Origin: Variovorax sp. 54
GTDB lineage: Bacteria > Pseudomonadota > Gammaproteobacteria > Burkholderiales > Burkholderiaceae_C
Direction of reading: 5' to 3'
NCBI RefSeq assembly: GCF_002754375.1
Contig: NZ_PEFF01000001.1
Span: 3,613,501 to 3,677,500 of the forward strand
DNA: 64,000 bases
Every line of letters starts with the position of its first letter. Position 1 is the stretch's first letter. Shown one piece after another: positions 35,598 to 44,949 of this stretch. Position numbers and translations under genes: made by a program. Below the pieces are notes generated by a model. That model did not search any database and was not told the DNA's origin. It saw only the letters and a list, made by a program, of their open reading frames with translations.

Positions 35598-36974
35598 TCA
35601 TGGCGAGCGGGCGGCTTCTGGCGGGCTGGGCGCGGGGCTTTCCGGCGGGTGCACCGGCGCCGTGCTGCCGATGGCCCGGCCGACCATGTGCTCGGCCAGT
35701 GTGTCGTACAGCGGGCGGCTGATCATGCGCGAGACCAGGCTGGCCAGCATGGCCGCGGCCATCAGGCTCAGCACCATCGAATGGCCGTCGACCATTTCCA
35801 TCACGATGATGAAGGCGGTGAGCGGTGCCTGCGTCACTGCGGCCAGGAAGCCGGCCATGCCCATGGCGATGAGCGCCGGCCCCAGGTCATTGGCGGCCAG
35901 CCGGGCCACCGCGTCGCCGATGCCCGCGCCGATCGACAGCGACGGCGCGAAGATGCCGCCCGGCACGCCGCACCAGGCCGTGAGCCAGGTGGCGATGAAC
36001 TTCAGCACGGTGTACAGCGGCGTCAGCTCGTCGTGGCCCTGCAGCATCTGCTTGACCGCCTCGGAGCCTGCGCCGAAGGTGACGCCGCCCGTCACCAGCC
36101 CGATGACCGCCACTGCCAGCCCGCCGACGGCTGCGAAGCGCACCGGAAAGCGCGCCCGCCAGCGGTTCAAGCGCCCGGGCGCGCCCGTCAGCGAGGCGAT
36201 CAGCAGCCGCGCGAACAGCCCGCCGGCCGCGCCGCTCAGCAGGGTGACCAGCAGGCCCGGACCGAGCGCGTCCCAGTCCAGCCGCTGCACGCGGATCACG
36301 CCGAAGTAGCTGGCGTTGCCGAAGGCCGACACCGCCACCAGGCCCGCCAGCACGATGGCCGTGATGATCAGCCCGCTGGAGCGGGCCTCGAGCCGGCCCG
36401 ACAGCTCCTCGATGGCGAACACCACGCCTGCCAGCGGCGCGTTGAACGCCGCCGCAATGCCGGCAGCCCCGCCGGCCACCAGCAGCGCGCGGCCATCGAT
36501 GGCGGTGTGGGGCGACAGCCAGCGCCGCGCGTGCTGCATGACCCCGGCCGCCACCTGCACCGACGGGCCCTCGCGCCCGATCGACAGCCCGGCGGCGAAA
36601 CCGGCCACGCCCAGGCCGATCTTGGCGACCGTGAGCCGCAGCGAGGCGAACAGGAAGCGGCGCTCCTCGGGCAGCGCCGGGTGCAGCGCCGCCTTGATCT
36701 GCGGAATGCCCGAGCCGCCCGCGCCGGGGAAGAAGCGCAGCGTGCACCAGACGATACCGGCGGTGATTGCCGGCGTGGTCAGTAGCACCGCCCAGGGCCA
36801 GGCGGCATAGAAGCGGTGAAAGGCGCCGAAGACCCAGTCGCTGGCGAGCGTGAAGCCCACCACGAACAGCCCGGCCGCGATGGCGTAGCCCAGCACGATG
36901 GCCCGGTCGAGCCAGATGCGTCCGCTGGACAGCTCGGCGCGCAGGTGTTCGAGGAAATCGGGCTCGTGGTTCAT
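35598..36974 (-). CDS. ClC-family chloride/proton antiporter
   Basis: A 458-residue membrane protein with the three ClC selectivity motifs: GSGIPQ at 87-92, GREGP at 133-137 (gating Glu135) and GGIFAP near 335, plus a Tyr in [11 protein letters not shown] near the C-terminus. [15 protein letters not shown] carries the internal Glu (E. coli Glu203 position) that marks an H+/Cl- antiporter rather than a channel. The stop lies 1 bp before the uvrA ATG. No CBS domains. Likely ClcA-like, with a role in acid stress. Confidence 0.9.
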   Translation of the reverse strand: MNHEPDFLEHLRAELSSGRIWLDRAIVLGYAIAAGLFVVGFTLASDWVFGAFHRFYAAWPWAVLLTTPAITAGIVWCTLRFFPGAGGSGIPQIKAALHPALPEERRFLFASLRLTVAKIGLGVAGFAAGLSIGREGPSVQVAAGVMQHARRWLSPHTAIDGRALLVAGGAAGIAAAFNAPLAGVVFAIEELSGRLEARSSGLIITAIVLAGLVAVSAFGNASYFGVIRVQRLDWDALGPGLLVTLLSGAAGGLFARLLIASLTGAPGRLNRWRARFPVRFAAVGGLAVAVIGLVTGGVTFGAGSEAVKQMLQGHDELTPLYTVLKFIATWLTAWCGVPGGIFAPSLSIGAGIGDAVARLAANDLGPALIAMGMAGFLAAVTQAPLTAFIIVMEMVDGHSMVLSLMAAAMLASLVSRMISRPLYDTLAEHMVGRAIGSTAPVHPPESPAPSPPEAARSP

Positions 36975-37013
36975 CGGGCGCAGGCGGGCGGGGAGACGTT
37001 CATTCTGGCATCG

Positions 37014-37071
37014 GCCCGGGCGCCGGGCTGTAGGCCGGGGACGCCGGACGCCCGGGCGGGCGCCGGCGCCC
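37014..37071. repeat. GC-rich double hairpin in the clcA-ssb divergent gap
   Basis: GCCCGGGCGCCGG (37014-37026) pairs with CCGGACGCCCGGGC (37044-37057) with one bulged A. It is followed at once by a perfect 14-bp palindrome, GGGCGCCGGCGCCC (37058-37071). It lies between the divergent starts of the ClC and ssb genes. Role unknown. Confidence 0.6.
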
Positions 37072-37135
37072 GTTCAGGCAGAATGGAGGGTTCCTCTCAA
37101 CCTCCTCCTTCATCTACTTATCAGGGGCAGTGCAT

Positions 37136-37702
37136 ATGGCATCGGTCAATAAAGTCATCGTCGTCGGCAACCTGGGGCGCGACCCCGAAATGCGGACTTT
37201 CCCGAGCGGCGATCAGGTCGCAAACGTCACCGTGGCCACCACCGATCGCTGGAAAGACAAGCAAAGCGGTGAGATGCGCGAAGCCACCGAATGGCACCGC
37301 ATCGTGTTCAACGGCCGCCTGGCCGAAATCGCCGGCCAGTACCTGCGCAAGGGCTCGCAGGTGTACGTCGAAGGCTCGCTGCGCACGCGCAAGTGGACCG
37401 ACAAGGACGGCATCGAAAAGTACACCACCGAAATCCGCGCCGACCAGATGCAAATGCTGGGCAGCCGCCAGGGCCAGGGCGGCCCGTCGGGCGGTCCGGA
37501 AGACGACGGCGGCTACTCGCAAGGCGGTGGCGGCGGCGGCGGTTATTCGCAAGGCGGCGGTAGTGGTGGCGGTGGCGGTGGCGGTTACGCCCCGCGTGCC
37601 CCTGCAGCTGCAGCACCGCGTGCTCCGGCACCGGCGCCGCGCCAGGCGCCGGCCAAGTCGTCGTCGGGCTTCGACGACATGGACGACGACATTCCGTTCT
37701 GA
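37136..37702 (+). CDS. ssb: Single-stranded DNA-binding protein
   Basis: A 188-residue SSB. The N-terminal OB fold (1-110) starts [20 protein letters not shown] and includes [31 protein letters not shown] Gly/Ser/Gln-rich linker (about 115-160, with [13 protein letters not shown]) follows, and the acidic tip DDMDDDIPF recruits partner proteins. The ATG at 37136 is preferred over GTG at 37130, which would add two residues. An intrinsic terminator follows. Homotetramer acting in replication and repair. Confidence 0.95.
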   Translation: MASVNKVIVVGNLGRDPEMRTFPSGDQVANVTVATTDRWKDKQSGEMREATEWHRIVFNGRLAEIAGQYLRKGSQVYVEGSLRTRKWTDKDGIEKYTTEIRADQMQMLGSRQGQGGPSGGPEDDGGYSQGGGGGGGYSQGGGSGGGGGGGYAPRAPAAAAPRAPAPAPRQAPAKSSSGFDDMDDDIPF

Positions 37703-37730
37703 GCAAGCCGGTTCTCCGGGCTTTTCAAAA

Positions 37731-37761
37731 GGGCTGGTTCTTTCGGGGACCGGCCCTTTTT
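37731..37761 (+). terminator. Intrinsic terminator after ssb
   Basis: GGGCTGGT (37731-37738) pairs with ACCGGCCC (37749-37756) with one G-T pair, followed by five T. It lies 28 bp after the ssb stop. Confidence 0.85.
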
Positions 37762-37988
37762 CATTGCCGGGTGGGCGTTTCTTCGGGCGGTCTTGGGGAA
37801 GTCCTATCGCCACCCATCATGAAAATACAGGAGCCCTGGGCTCCACGTACGCAGCCAAGCGGAGGCGCTCCCTACGCTTTTCTTCGTTCCGCACCTGGCC
37901 CCGCTGCCCTCCAGGCAAGAGGGCCTCAGTGCGGATCTGTACCCGGCTTTCGCCGGCGTTTTGCAACAGATTCAACGGAGACAAGGCC

Positions 37989-39278
37989 ATGTTCATTCGT
38001 TCCGAGGTGGTGCGGGCGTGGAGGCGCATGCTGCTCGCAGCCTGCCTGACAGGAGGGGCTGCCGTCGCGCAGGCCCAGATGTGCAAGGAGGACGTGCGGG
38101 TGCTCGCGCAGGAGCGCGATGGCCTGGCGCTGCTCGAGAAGCACAAGGATGAGTTCAAGGCCCGCAGCGGCGCCTCGTTCAAGGTCGACACGGCGCTCAA
38201 CGAGAACGACCGCCGCACCAGGACCCGGGCCGATGCCTCGGGTGCCGGCCGGTACCACGTGTACTACGTCGACGAGGCCAACGTGGCGCTGTTCGCGCAA
38301 TCGAAGTGGATCACGCCGCTGCTGAAGTACTACCCTGCCGAGTACGACTACGCCGACTTCGATCCCGGCCGCCAGAAGGTGGCCGCGTATGCGGGCGAGA
38401 CCTGGTTCGCCCCGCTGACGGGCGGCGGCGACCTGCTGGTCTACCGCAAGGACCTGCTGGAAAAGGCCGGCATTGCGCCGCCCGCCACGCTGGACGAGTT
38501 CGTCGCAGCCGCCAGGAAGCTGCACGATCCCGCCAAGGGCATCTACGGCGTGGCGCTGCGCGGCCAGCGCGGCTCGGGCGCCAACGTCTGGCGCTGGATG
38601 CCGTACTTCCGGGGCTTGGGCGGCCAGTGGTTCGAGGGCGGAAAGCCCGTCTTCAATTCACCGGCTGCCGTGAAGGCCACCCAGACCTACCTGGAGCTGT
38701 TCAAGTACTCCCCGCCGAGCACCAAGACCGGCGGCTGGGACGAATCCACCGACGCCTTCCTGATGGGCAAGGTGGCGATGCTCATCGAATCGACGCCGCT
38801 GGCGGGCTACGCGCACGACCCGAAGAAATCGCTCCTCGTGATCAACAAGGTCGCCTATGCCCCGCCGCCGACACCGCTGACCGGTGGCGGCTACGGCCAC
38901 GGGCTGGCCATCGGCGCCAAGGCCAACAAGAGCGAGGAAGCACGCCAATGCGCGGGCCTGTTCATCGCCTGGGCCACCTCGAAGGTGCAGGAACAGCGGC
39001 GTCTGGCTGAGGGGCAATTCGGCGAACTCAACCGTTCCAGCGTGCTGGCCAGCCCCGAATTCGCCCGGCGCTACGGGGTGGACCTCGGCAAGGCGCTGGC
39101 CGACACCGGCAAGCGCACGGCGGTCAATTTCTGGCAGGACCCGGCCTGGCCCGACCTGGGCGATCGCTGGGGCGTCATCCTCGAGGAACTCATCAACGGC
39201 TCGCGCACCGACATCCAGGGCGGGCTCAACGAGCTCGAGGCCTACGCGAAGCAGCTGCTGGACAAACGGGGGCGGTGA
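37989..39278 (+). CDS. Family 1 extracellular solute-binding protein (orphan)
   Basis: A 429-residue periplasmic receptor of the MalE-like SBP_bac_1 group. The signal peptide ends near GAAVAQA|QMCKEDV. Mature segments include FAPLTGGGDLLVYRKDLLEKAGIAPPATLDEF, typical of sugar receptors, and YFRGLGGQWFEGGKPVFNSPAAV. The ATG at 37989 follows AACGGAGACAAGG. No permease or ATPase gene is next to it, so it is either an orphan receptor feeding a transporter elsewhere or part of a scattered system. The 286-bp gap after ssb shows a GGAGCC/GGCTCC hairpin and no recognised gene. Confidence 0.85.
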   Translation: MFIRSEVVRAWRRMLLAACLTGGAAVAQAQMCKEDVRVLAQERDGLALLEKHKDEFKARSGASFKVDTALNENDRRTRTRADASGAGRYHVYYVDEANVALFAQSKWITPLLKYYPAEYDYADFDPGRQKVAAYAGETWFAPLTGGGDLLVYRKDLLEKAGIAPPATLDEFVAAARKLHDPAKGIYGVALRGQRGSGANVWRWMPYFRGLGGQWFEGGKPVFNSPAAVKATQTYLELFKYSPPSTKTGGWDESTDAFLMGKVAMLIESTPLAGYAHDPKKSLLVINKVAYAPPPTPLTGGGYGHGLAIGAKANKSEEARQCAGLFIAWATSKVQEQRRLAEGQFGELNRSSVLASPEFARRYGVDLGKALADTGKRTAVNFWQDPAWPDLGDRWGVILEELINGSRTDIQGGLNELEAYAKQLLDKRGR

Positions 39279-39306
39279 GTCCGTTCAATCAAGTGATTGT
39301 TTCCAA

Positions 39307-39318
39307 GGTGTGAACACC
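39307..39318. promoter_or_regulatory. Short palindrome GGTGTGAACACC
   Basis: A 12-bp inverted repeat (GGTGT-GA-ACACC) 29 bp after the solute-binding protein stop and about 205 bp before the small secreted protein gene. It has the form of a dimeric-regulator site. No partner regulator is evident. Confidence 0.3.
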
Positions 39319-39522
39319 GTGGTTCGTTTTGCTACGGGTTTTTACCTAGATCGCGGCGCACAATTCATCCCACGGACCAGCCCTCAAAGCTGATCTGGGT
39401 GAACAGGGCCCCGAGCGAGGTGGCCGCCCTCCGAAAAAGAACAGAGGGGCGGTGACCCACCCAAGACCGGTTCCACATCCGAAGCAAGAACTTGAACTGA
39501 ATTGAAGAAGGAAGAAATCCAA

Positions 39523-39903
39523 ATGACCGCCTCGAAGCTCCTCTCCGCCGTTGCTGTTGCCCTGATGGCCGTTGCCGGCGCCGCCCATGCCGAAAGCTAT
39601 GAAGGCGTGCACCAGCTGACCTCGGCCGCCAGCCGCGCCGACGTCACCGCACAAGCCGTCGTGGCCGCACACAGCGCCAACCCGTACGCCACCGGCGCCA
39701 ACGCCGGCCCCGCACAAGTGATCGTGTCGAACACCAGCCGCGCTGCCGTGCGTGCCGACGCCGTCGCCGCTGCACACAGCGCCGACCCGTACGCCGAAGG
39801 CGCTTCGTCGGGCGTGGCCCCGATCGTCGCCAGCACCGTCGACCGCGCTGCGGTTCGCGCCGCAGCCCGCGCTGCCGCTCACGGCGACGCACTGCCGCTG
39901 TAA
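39523..39903 (+). CDS. Small secreted repeat protein of unknown function
   Basis: A 126-residue protein. The Sec signal peptide ends AGAAHA|ES at residue 23. The mature part is three degenerate tandem repeats of about 36 residues built around SRA-x-V-x-A-x-A-V-A-A-H-S-A-x-P-Y-A-x-G; the last is shortened (DRAAVRAAARAAAHGDALPL). It is Ala-rich, has no Cys and has no recognised domain. The ATG at 39523 is preceded by GAAGGAAG; an in-frame ATG at 39502 would spoil the signal. A strong terminator follows, so it is monocistronic and perhaps highly expressed. Similar small Ala-rich proteins are common in Comamonadaceae, but I cannot name a function. Confidence 0.8.
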   Translation: MTASKLLSAVAVALMAVAGAAHAESYEGVHQLTSAASRADVTAQAVVAAHSANPYATGANAGPAQVIVSNTSRAAVRADAVAAAHSADPYAEGASSGVAPIVASTVDRAAVRAAARAAAHGDALPL

Positions 39904-39954
39904 GCGCACCGAACGCCTCGCCGACGGGATCGGCGAACGTTCCAGGTCTTCATG

Positions 39955-39990
39955 AAAAGCCGGCCCTGCCAACGCAGGGTCGGCTTTTTT
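39955..39990 (+). terminator. Intrinsic terminator after the small secreted protein
   Basis: AAAAGCCGGCCCTGC and GCAGGGTCGGCTTTTTT form a stem with one G-T pair around a CAAC loop (39970-39973), ending in a run of six T (39985-39990). It lies 52 bp past the stop. Confidence 0.92.
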
Positions 39991-40201
39991 CATGGGCCAT
40001 GACCGTGAAATCTTGGCCGAAAGTCACATTGCCTTGGCCTTGCGCATCCTTCATGATTTGGGCGCGGGAGGGATGGCCGTCAGAGCGCATGCTTTCGCAT
40101 TAACGCATCGCCGTGGTGCGGACACGCGAGAATCGAGCGTCGTTCCGACCGCGAAAAATGAAAGCATGATCCGTCGCCGACCCTGCGGCGACCCCCTACG
40201 C

Positions 40202-40807
40202 ATGGCCCTCACTCTCGACCCCGAAGACACGCGCGGACGCATCCACGACCTGGTGTGGAGCGGCTTCCATGCCGATGCCGACATCGGCTGGATGATCACC
40301 GACGAGTACCTCGATCCCGATGAGCTCACGCCCGAGGACCGCGCCTGGATCAAGGCCGAAACCACGCGCGCCTGCGCCGCCAAGCGCGCCGCCGAGGCGC
40401 AGTGGCCCGCGCAGACCGAGTACGACCGGCTCGACGCCGTGTTCGCGCAACTGCGCAGCGAAAAGATCATTGCCCTGCACCGCGCCGGCAACACGCTGTC
40501 CGACGGGCATGACGACGTGCGCGAGCAGTGGCGTGCGGCGGGGCGGCTCGAATCGGGCATCCGCGGCTGCTGCTTCTATCACGCACAGGACCTGGACGGC
40601 GCCGTGCGCAACGGCCGCCTGTACCTCGCGTTCAGCGGCGGCATGATCCCCGAGATCGCGCAGCGCGAAGCCAACACCGTCGTGGTCGGCCATCGCATCG
40701 TCGCGCTGCTGCGCGACGCCGGCTTCGGCGCGCAATGGAGCGGCAACATCAACGAGCGCATCGAAGCCGACCTCGGCCAATGGCGCAAGCGAGGCCCCAC
40801 CGCGTGA
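40202..40807 (+). CDS. DUF6891-like protein of unknown function
   Basis: A 201-residue soluble protein. A conserved-looking core reads HDLVWSGFHADADIGWMITDEYLD, LTPEDRAWIKAETTRACAAKRAAEAQWP, DRLDAVFAQLR, and a His/Cys-containing SGIRGCCFYHAQDLDGAVRNGRLYLAFSG. This resembles, from memory, the DUF6891 family; not confirmed. ATG at 40202 is used; ATG at 40166 in frame would add 12 residues. The stop overlaps the next gene by GTGA, so this is the first gene of a coupled set. No catalytic function can be assigned. Confidence 0.7.
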   Translation: MALTLDPEDTRGRIHDLVWSGFHADADIGWMITDEYLDPDELTPEDRAWIKAETTRACAAKRAAEAQWPAQTEYDRLDAVFAQLRSEKIIALHRAGNTLSDGHDDVREQWRAAGRLESGIRGCCFYHAQDLDGAVRNGRLYLAFSGGMIPEIAQREANTVVVGHRIVALLRDAGFGAQWSGNINERIEADLGQWRKRGPTA

Positions 40808-42597
40808 GCGTGCAGGCCTGGCAGCCGCCGCGCCGCATCGACGCGATCGACTTCTGGCTGCGCTCGCGGCTGCTCGCCACGGCCCACGCCCTGCGCGAAA
40901 CCCTGCGGCCTTCGGCCCGGCGCTGGCCCCGCGGCCAACACGCACTGGCCGACGCGCCGGTGCTCGCGCAGTACCGAACCCCCTTGTGGTCCGACGGCCG
41001 GGCCGACGAATTTCCGCTGGTCGCCGGCAAGGTGCAGAACCTGCGCGTGGCGCGGGCGGCCTTCGACGCCGTCGAGGTGCCGGCCGGCGAAGTGCTGAGC
41101 TTCTGGCGCCAGCTGGGGCGGCCGGGCGCGGGGCGCGGCTTCGTGGTCGGGCGCGAGGTGCGCGGCGGTTGCGTGGTGCCGACGCTGGCCGGCGGGCTGT
41201 GCCAGCTGTCGAACGCGCTCGCCACGGTGGCCGTGCGCGCGGGCTTCGAGCTGGTCGAGCGCCACGGGCATACGGCGCGCATCGAGCAGGCCGGCACGGC
41301 GGACGGCGACGCCGTCGATGCGACGGTGTTCTGGAACTACGTCGACCTCAAGCTGCGCGCCCGGCAGGCGTGGCGGCTCGAAGTGGCGCTGACCGACTCC
41401 GAACTCGTGGTGCGCATTCGTGCGCGCACGCCGCTGGCAGTGCCGACCGAGCCCGTCACGCTGCGGCGCGCGAACGACGAGGCGCCCACGGCGTTGCCGT
41501 TGGCGCGCGGCTGCCTGAGCTGCGACCAGACCGCGTGCTTCCGCCATCGCCCGCAGATCGACGTCGGTCCCGAAGGCCGCACGGCGGTGCTCGTCGATGG
41601 CTGGACGCCGGAGTTCGCACGCCACTTGCGCGAGGCGCATCCGCAGGCGCAGCGCATGCAGCCGGTGCCGCTGCGGCTCGCGTTCTGGCGCGTGCCTGCT
41701 GCAGGTTGGCATCGCGAGCCCGCGACGAAAGAGAAAGTGACAACTCCCTGGGTCGCGAGCCTGCGCCGCGCCGTATGGCAACGGCTCTGGGCGCGGCAGG
41801 CGGGCCGGCGCCAAGCCAGCCTGATCGACGGCCAGCGCTGGCTCGCGCAGGCCTTTGCCGCACGGCTGGCGCCTGAACACACGCACCTGGTGGTCGAGCA
41901 ATCGCTGCTGCCGCATCTGCAGCGCCTCGGCGCGCTCGACGGGCGTCGCCTCACCGTGCTGGCCAGCGCCTTGCCGATGGCCGACATCGAACAGAGGCTC
42001 GATGCCGCCTCGCAGCGCTGGCCCGGCGATGCGACCTTGCGCGACTTTCGCGCCGATGCGTCTCTGGTGCGCGACGAAACCCTGGCGCTTGCACGCGCGG
42101 CAAGCATCGTCACGCCGCATGCTGCAGTGGCGCAGGCCATGGCGGCACACGCACCGCAGGCCACGCTGCAGCGGCTTGATTGGGCACTGCCGCAGGTGAA
42201 GACTACGCACAGCGCGCGCCAGGAACCACCCCTCGTCGTGTTCGCCGCGAGCGCGCTGGCACGCAAGGGCGCGCGTGAACTTGCCGCCGCACTGCAAGGC
42301 TGGCCATGCCGCCTGCGCGTGCTGGGCTCGCCGTCGGACGACGCGCGGCTCTGGCACGGCATCGAATCTACTCAACACATGAACTGGCAAGGCGATGGGC
42401 TGGCCGGTGCCGCTGTCGTCGTGCTGCCCGCGCACATCGAACACGCACCGCGCGCGCTGCTGCGCGCCGTGGCGGCCGGCGTGCCCGTGGTGGCATCGAC
42501 CACCTGCGGCCTGGCGGGTGTGCCGGGTGTGCACGAGGTCGCACCCGGCGACATCGACGCACTGCGCACTGCATTGCAGACCGCCTGCCTGGCCTGA
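40804..42597 (+). CDS. VanW-like domain fused to a glycosyltransferase-like domain
   Basis: A 597-residue protein. The N-terminal half (about 50-220) has the VanW-type pattern FPLVAGKVQNLRVA..., SFWRQLGRPG, and GGLCQLSN at 130-137 followed by an aromatic FWNYVDLKLR. A Cys-rich linker RGCLSCDQTACFRHRP lies near 235. The C-terminal half (about 340-597) resembles a GT-B glycosyltransferase acceptor/donor tail: ASALARKGARELAAAL and VVLPAHIEHAPRALLRAVAAGVPVVAS. GTG at 40804 overlaps the upstream stop. VanW proteins are linked to cell-wall or exopolysaccharide modification; the fused role is inferred. Confidence 0.72.
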   Translation: MSVQAWQPPRRIDAIDFWLRSRLLATAHALRETLRPSARRWPRGQHALADAPVLAQYRTPLWSDGRADEFPLVAGKVQNLRVARAAFDAVEVPAGEVLSFWRQLGRPGAGRGFVVGREVRGGCVVPTLAGGLCQLSNALATVAVRAGFELVERHGHTARIEQAGTADGDAVDATVFWNYVDLKLRARQAWRLEVALTDSELVVRIRARTPLAVPTEPVTLRRANDEAPTALPLARGCLSCDQTACFRHRPQIDVGPEGRTAVLVDGWTPEFARHLREAHPQAQRMQPVPLRLAFWRVPAAGWHREPATKEKVTTPWVASLRRAVWQRLWARQAGRRQASLIDGQRWLAQAFAARLAPEHTHLVVEQSLLPHLQRLGALDGRRLTVLASALPMADIEQRLDAASQRWPGDATLRDFRADASLVRDETLALARAASIVTPHAAVAQAMAAHAPQATLQRLDWALPQVKTTHSARQEPPLVVFAASALARKGARELAAALQGWPCRLRVLGSPSDDARLWHGIESTQHMNWQGDGLAGAAVVVLPAHIEHAPRALLRAVAAGVPVVASTTCGLAGVPGVHEVAPGDIDALRTALQTACLA

Positions 42598-42613
42598 ACG
42601 GAGAACAACACAC

Positions 42614-43219
42614 GTGGCATCGATCGAACAGGCCCGCGCGGCCCTGGCACCTCATGGCGCGTTGGCGCCGCAATCCGCCGCCGAGCACTGGCACGGCGAG
42701 CTGGCGTTGCCCGCCGCCATCGCCACCTTCTACGAACAGGTCGGCCCGCTCGGCGACTGGGTCAACGACCGCGTGGGTTATGCAGGTCTCACGGTGCCGA
42801 CCACCGGCAATTCGTTCAGCATTCCCGCGCTGTCGCGCCTGTGGCAGCTGCAGGCGGGCTACCGCTGGCACGGCATCACCGGCGAGCGCATCGCCGACTG
42901 GCCCGAGCACTGGCTCGTGGTGGCCGACCAGGGCGCCGATCCGTTCATCTTCGACCTGCGCACCGGCGCGATCCAGTTCGCGATGCACGGCACGGGCGCA
43001 TGGCAGGAAGACGAACCGCTCTTCGCCGACATCTTCGAGATGGCCGCCTGCCTGGGCACCATCGGCCAGGTGTGGGACGAAGCGGGCGACACCATCTTCA
43101 CCGACGAGGACGACTGCGAGGTCGATCCGGTGCATCGCGCGCGGCTGGTCGAGCGCCTCGTGCCGCTGCTGGGCAGCGCCGCGGCGGCCGAAGACATCGT
43201 CGACGTGTTCGGCTGGTAA
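42614..43219 (+). CDS. SMI1/KNR4 (SUKH)-like protein
   Basis: A 201-residue soluble acidic protein. [17 protein letters not shown] near residue 35 and [31 protein letters not shown] near 100 follow the SUKH pattern (helix, then strands with a GADPFxxD motif). SUKH proteins often act as immunity proteins to contact-dependent toxins, but no toxin gene is present here. The start is GTG at 42614 following GGAGAACAACACAC. It lies 16 bp after the VanW fusion and 21 bp before the zinc-ribbon gene, so it is probably co-transcribed. Confidence 0.6.
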   Translation: MASIEQARAALAPHGALAPQSAAEHWHGELALPAAIATFYEQVGPLGDWVNDRVGYAGLTVPTTGNSFSIPALSRLWQLQAGYRWHGITGERIADWPEHWLVVADQGADPFIFDLRTGAIQFAMHGTGAWQEDEPLFADIFEMAACLGTIGQVWDEAGDTIFTDEDDCEVDPVHRARLVERLVPLLGSAAAAEDIVDVFGW

Positions 43220-43240
43220 GGGACAAAAGAAAAGACATCC

Positions 43241-44905
43241 ATGAGCATCGACCTGCAGACCCTCAAATGCGGCGAGTGCGGCAGCAGCACGCTGCGCCGC
43301 ACCGGCCTGAACGAATACACCTGTTCGCACTGCGGCTCGATGTCGTTGGTGGAAGACGATGTGTCCGACCGTCTCGAACGCGTGCTCCAGCAGGTCAAGC
43401 ACCACGCCGGCCAGCAGATCGCAGCCGAACAGGCGCTGCACCAGAAGCAGATGCTGCGCACGCTCGGCTTCGTGGTGCTCGGCTTTCTCGGCGTGGCGGT
43501 GGCCATCCTGGTCGCGATGCTGCTGTTCGGTTCTGGCACGCGCGGCGATGCGCCTTCGGTGGCGCGCGCGATGGTCGACCGCTCCATCGCGACCGATGGC
43601 CTGAAGCTCTCCGAGCCGCGCCAGGTGCTGGTCGGCGAGCGGCCGAAGCTGCTGGTGCTGGCGCGCAACGAAACCGGCCGACCGCTCGAACGCCCCAGCC
43701 TGAAGCTTGTGTTCCACGACGGCGACACGCAGCTCAGCGAGCGCAGCGAATCGCTGCCGATCGACGTGCTCATGCCCGGCGAGTCCGCGCCCGTGCTGGT
43801 CGATTTGCCGTCGGGCAAGAACGTCACGCGACAGGACGTGACGGTCGAGAAGCTGTCCGAACCGCGCAGCGCCGCCGAAGGGCCGCGCCTCGCGTTCTCG
43901 CGCCTGCGGCTGGTACAGCAGGGCGAGCGCGTGCGCCTGGCCGGCCGCCTCGTGCATGCGGGTGCGCCCGGTGCGCCGGCGTTCGGCAGCATCGAGGCGC
44001 TGGTCACGCTGTACGACGACGCCGGCCAGGTGATCGGCACGGGCCGCGGCCATGCGCCGGGCTCCACGCTGGAGCCGGGCGGGCGCGCAGCGATCGATGT
44101 CGACCTCAGCCGCTTCGGCCGCGGCACTGCCATTGCGGCGTGGGACTACCGTATCGGCTACCGCACGGTCACGCCCTCGGGCTTGCGCACGACGGTGCTG
44201 AGCGCCGACCGCGTGATCCGCACGACCGGCGCACCGGAGGTCTTCCACCCCGACCTGCGGCTGAGCACCGAAGACCTGCTGGCCGACGACAGCGAGCGCT
44301 TCGACCTGCAGCAGCTCGAACTGCTGCCGCTGGTGGCGGGGCGCAGCACCATCCAGCGCCCGTTGTTCATGACCGAGCTGGTGAACCGCAGCACCGACGC
44401 CATCGCCATTGCGCCCGGTGCCGTGATCTCGCGCTTCGACGGCAGCACGGCCGACGGCACCACGCGCCTGGACGAGCTGGCTTCCCTGTACCCGGGCGAG
44501 CGCTTTCCGATCCTGCTGGAGCCGAAGGCCGTGGACCGCATCACCCAGACCCGCGTCGAGTGGAAGCCGATGCGCCGCGCCGCATTGCCCGGCCCGCGCA
44601 AGCCGCTGGAGGTGCAGGTGACGGGCACCAAGGCCGGCACCGGCAGCGTGCTGCTCAACTTCAGCCAGCGCTTCAGCTACAAGAGCGTGGAAGTCACGGG
44701 CACGGTGAAGAACCCCGGCACGGCCATCGCGGCCAAGGTGCGCCTGTGGGTCAGCCTGCGCGACCGCAACGACCAGCTGACCGGCTTCAAGCTGATCGAG
44801 AGCCTGCCGGCCATCGCACCGGGCGAGAGCGTGCCTTTCCAGGTCCACGTGACGCAGCACGGCCGCGATTTCGCGAGCGTCGCGACGCTATACCAAACCG
44901 AATAG
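43241..44905 (+). CDS. Zinc-ribbon, single-pass membrane protein of unknown function
   Basis: A 554-residue protein. The N-terminal zinc ribbon has Cys10, Cys13, Cys28 and Cys31 (CGEC and CSHC). A polar helix (about 40-70, [15 protein letters not shown]) follows, then one transmembrane helix (about 75-96), and a large beta-rich outer part (about 100-554). The latter has repeated Ig-like/FxLYD-type segments, for example [29 protein letters not shown] and [30 protein letters not shown]. The ATG at 43241 starts the ribbon. The topology puts the ribbon in the cytosol and the beta region in the periplasm. Last gene of the four-gene set; function unknown. Confidence 0.75.
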   Translation: MSIDLQTLKCGECGSSTLRRTGLNEYTCSHCGSMSLVEDDVSDRLERVLQQVKHHAGQQIAAEQALHQKQMLRTLGFVVLGFLGVAVAILVAMLLFGSGTRGDAPSVARAMVDRSIATDGLKLSEPRQVLVGERPKLLVLARNETGRPLERPSLKLVFHDGDTQLSERSESLPIDVLMPGESAPVLVDLPSGKNVTRQDVTVEKLSEPRSAAEGPRLAFSRLRLVQQGERVRLAGRLVHAGAPGAPAFGSIEALVTLYDDAGQVIGTGRGHAPGSTLEPGGRAAIDVDLSRFGRGTAIAAWDYRIGYRTVTPSGLRTTVLSADRVIRTTGAPEVFHPDLRLSTEDLLADDSERFDLQQLELLPLVAGRSTIQRPLFMTELVNRSTDAIAIAPGAVISRFDGSTADGTTRLDELASLYPGERFPILLEPKAVDRITQTRVEWKPMRRAALPGPRKPLEVQVTGTKAGTGSVLLNFSQRFSYKSVEVTGTVKNPGTAIAAKVRLWVSLRDRNDQLTGFKLIESLPAIAPGESVPFQVHVTQHGRDFASVATLYQTE

Positions 44906-44949
44906 CCCCGTGCGTGACGGCATGGGGCGGTTCGCGCCATGATCGCGCC

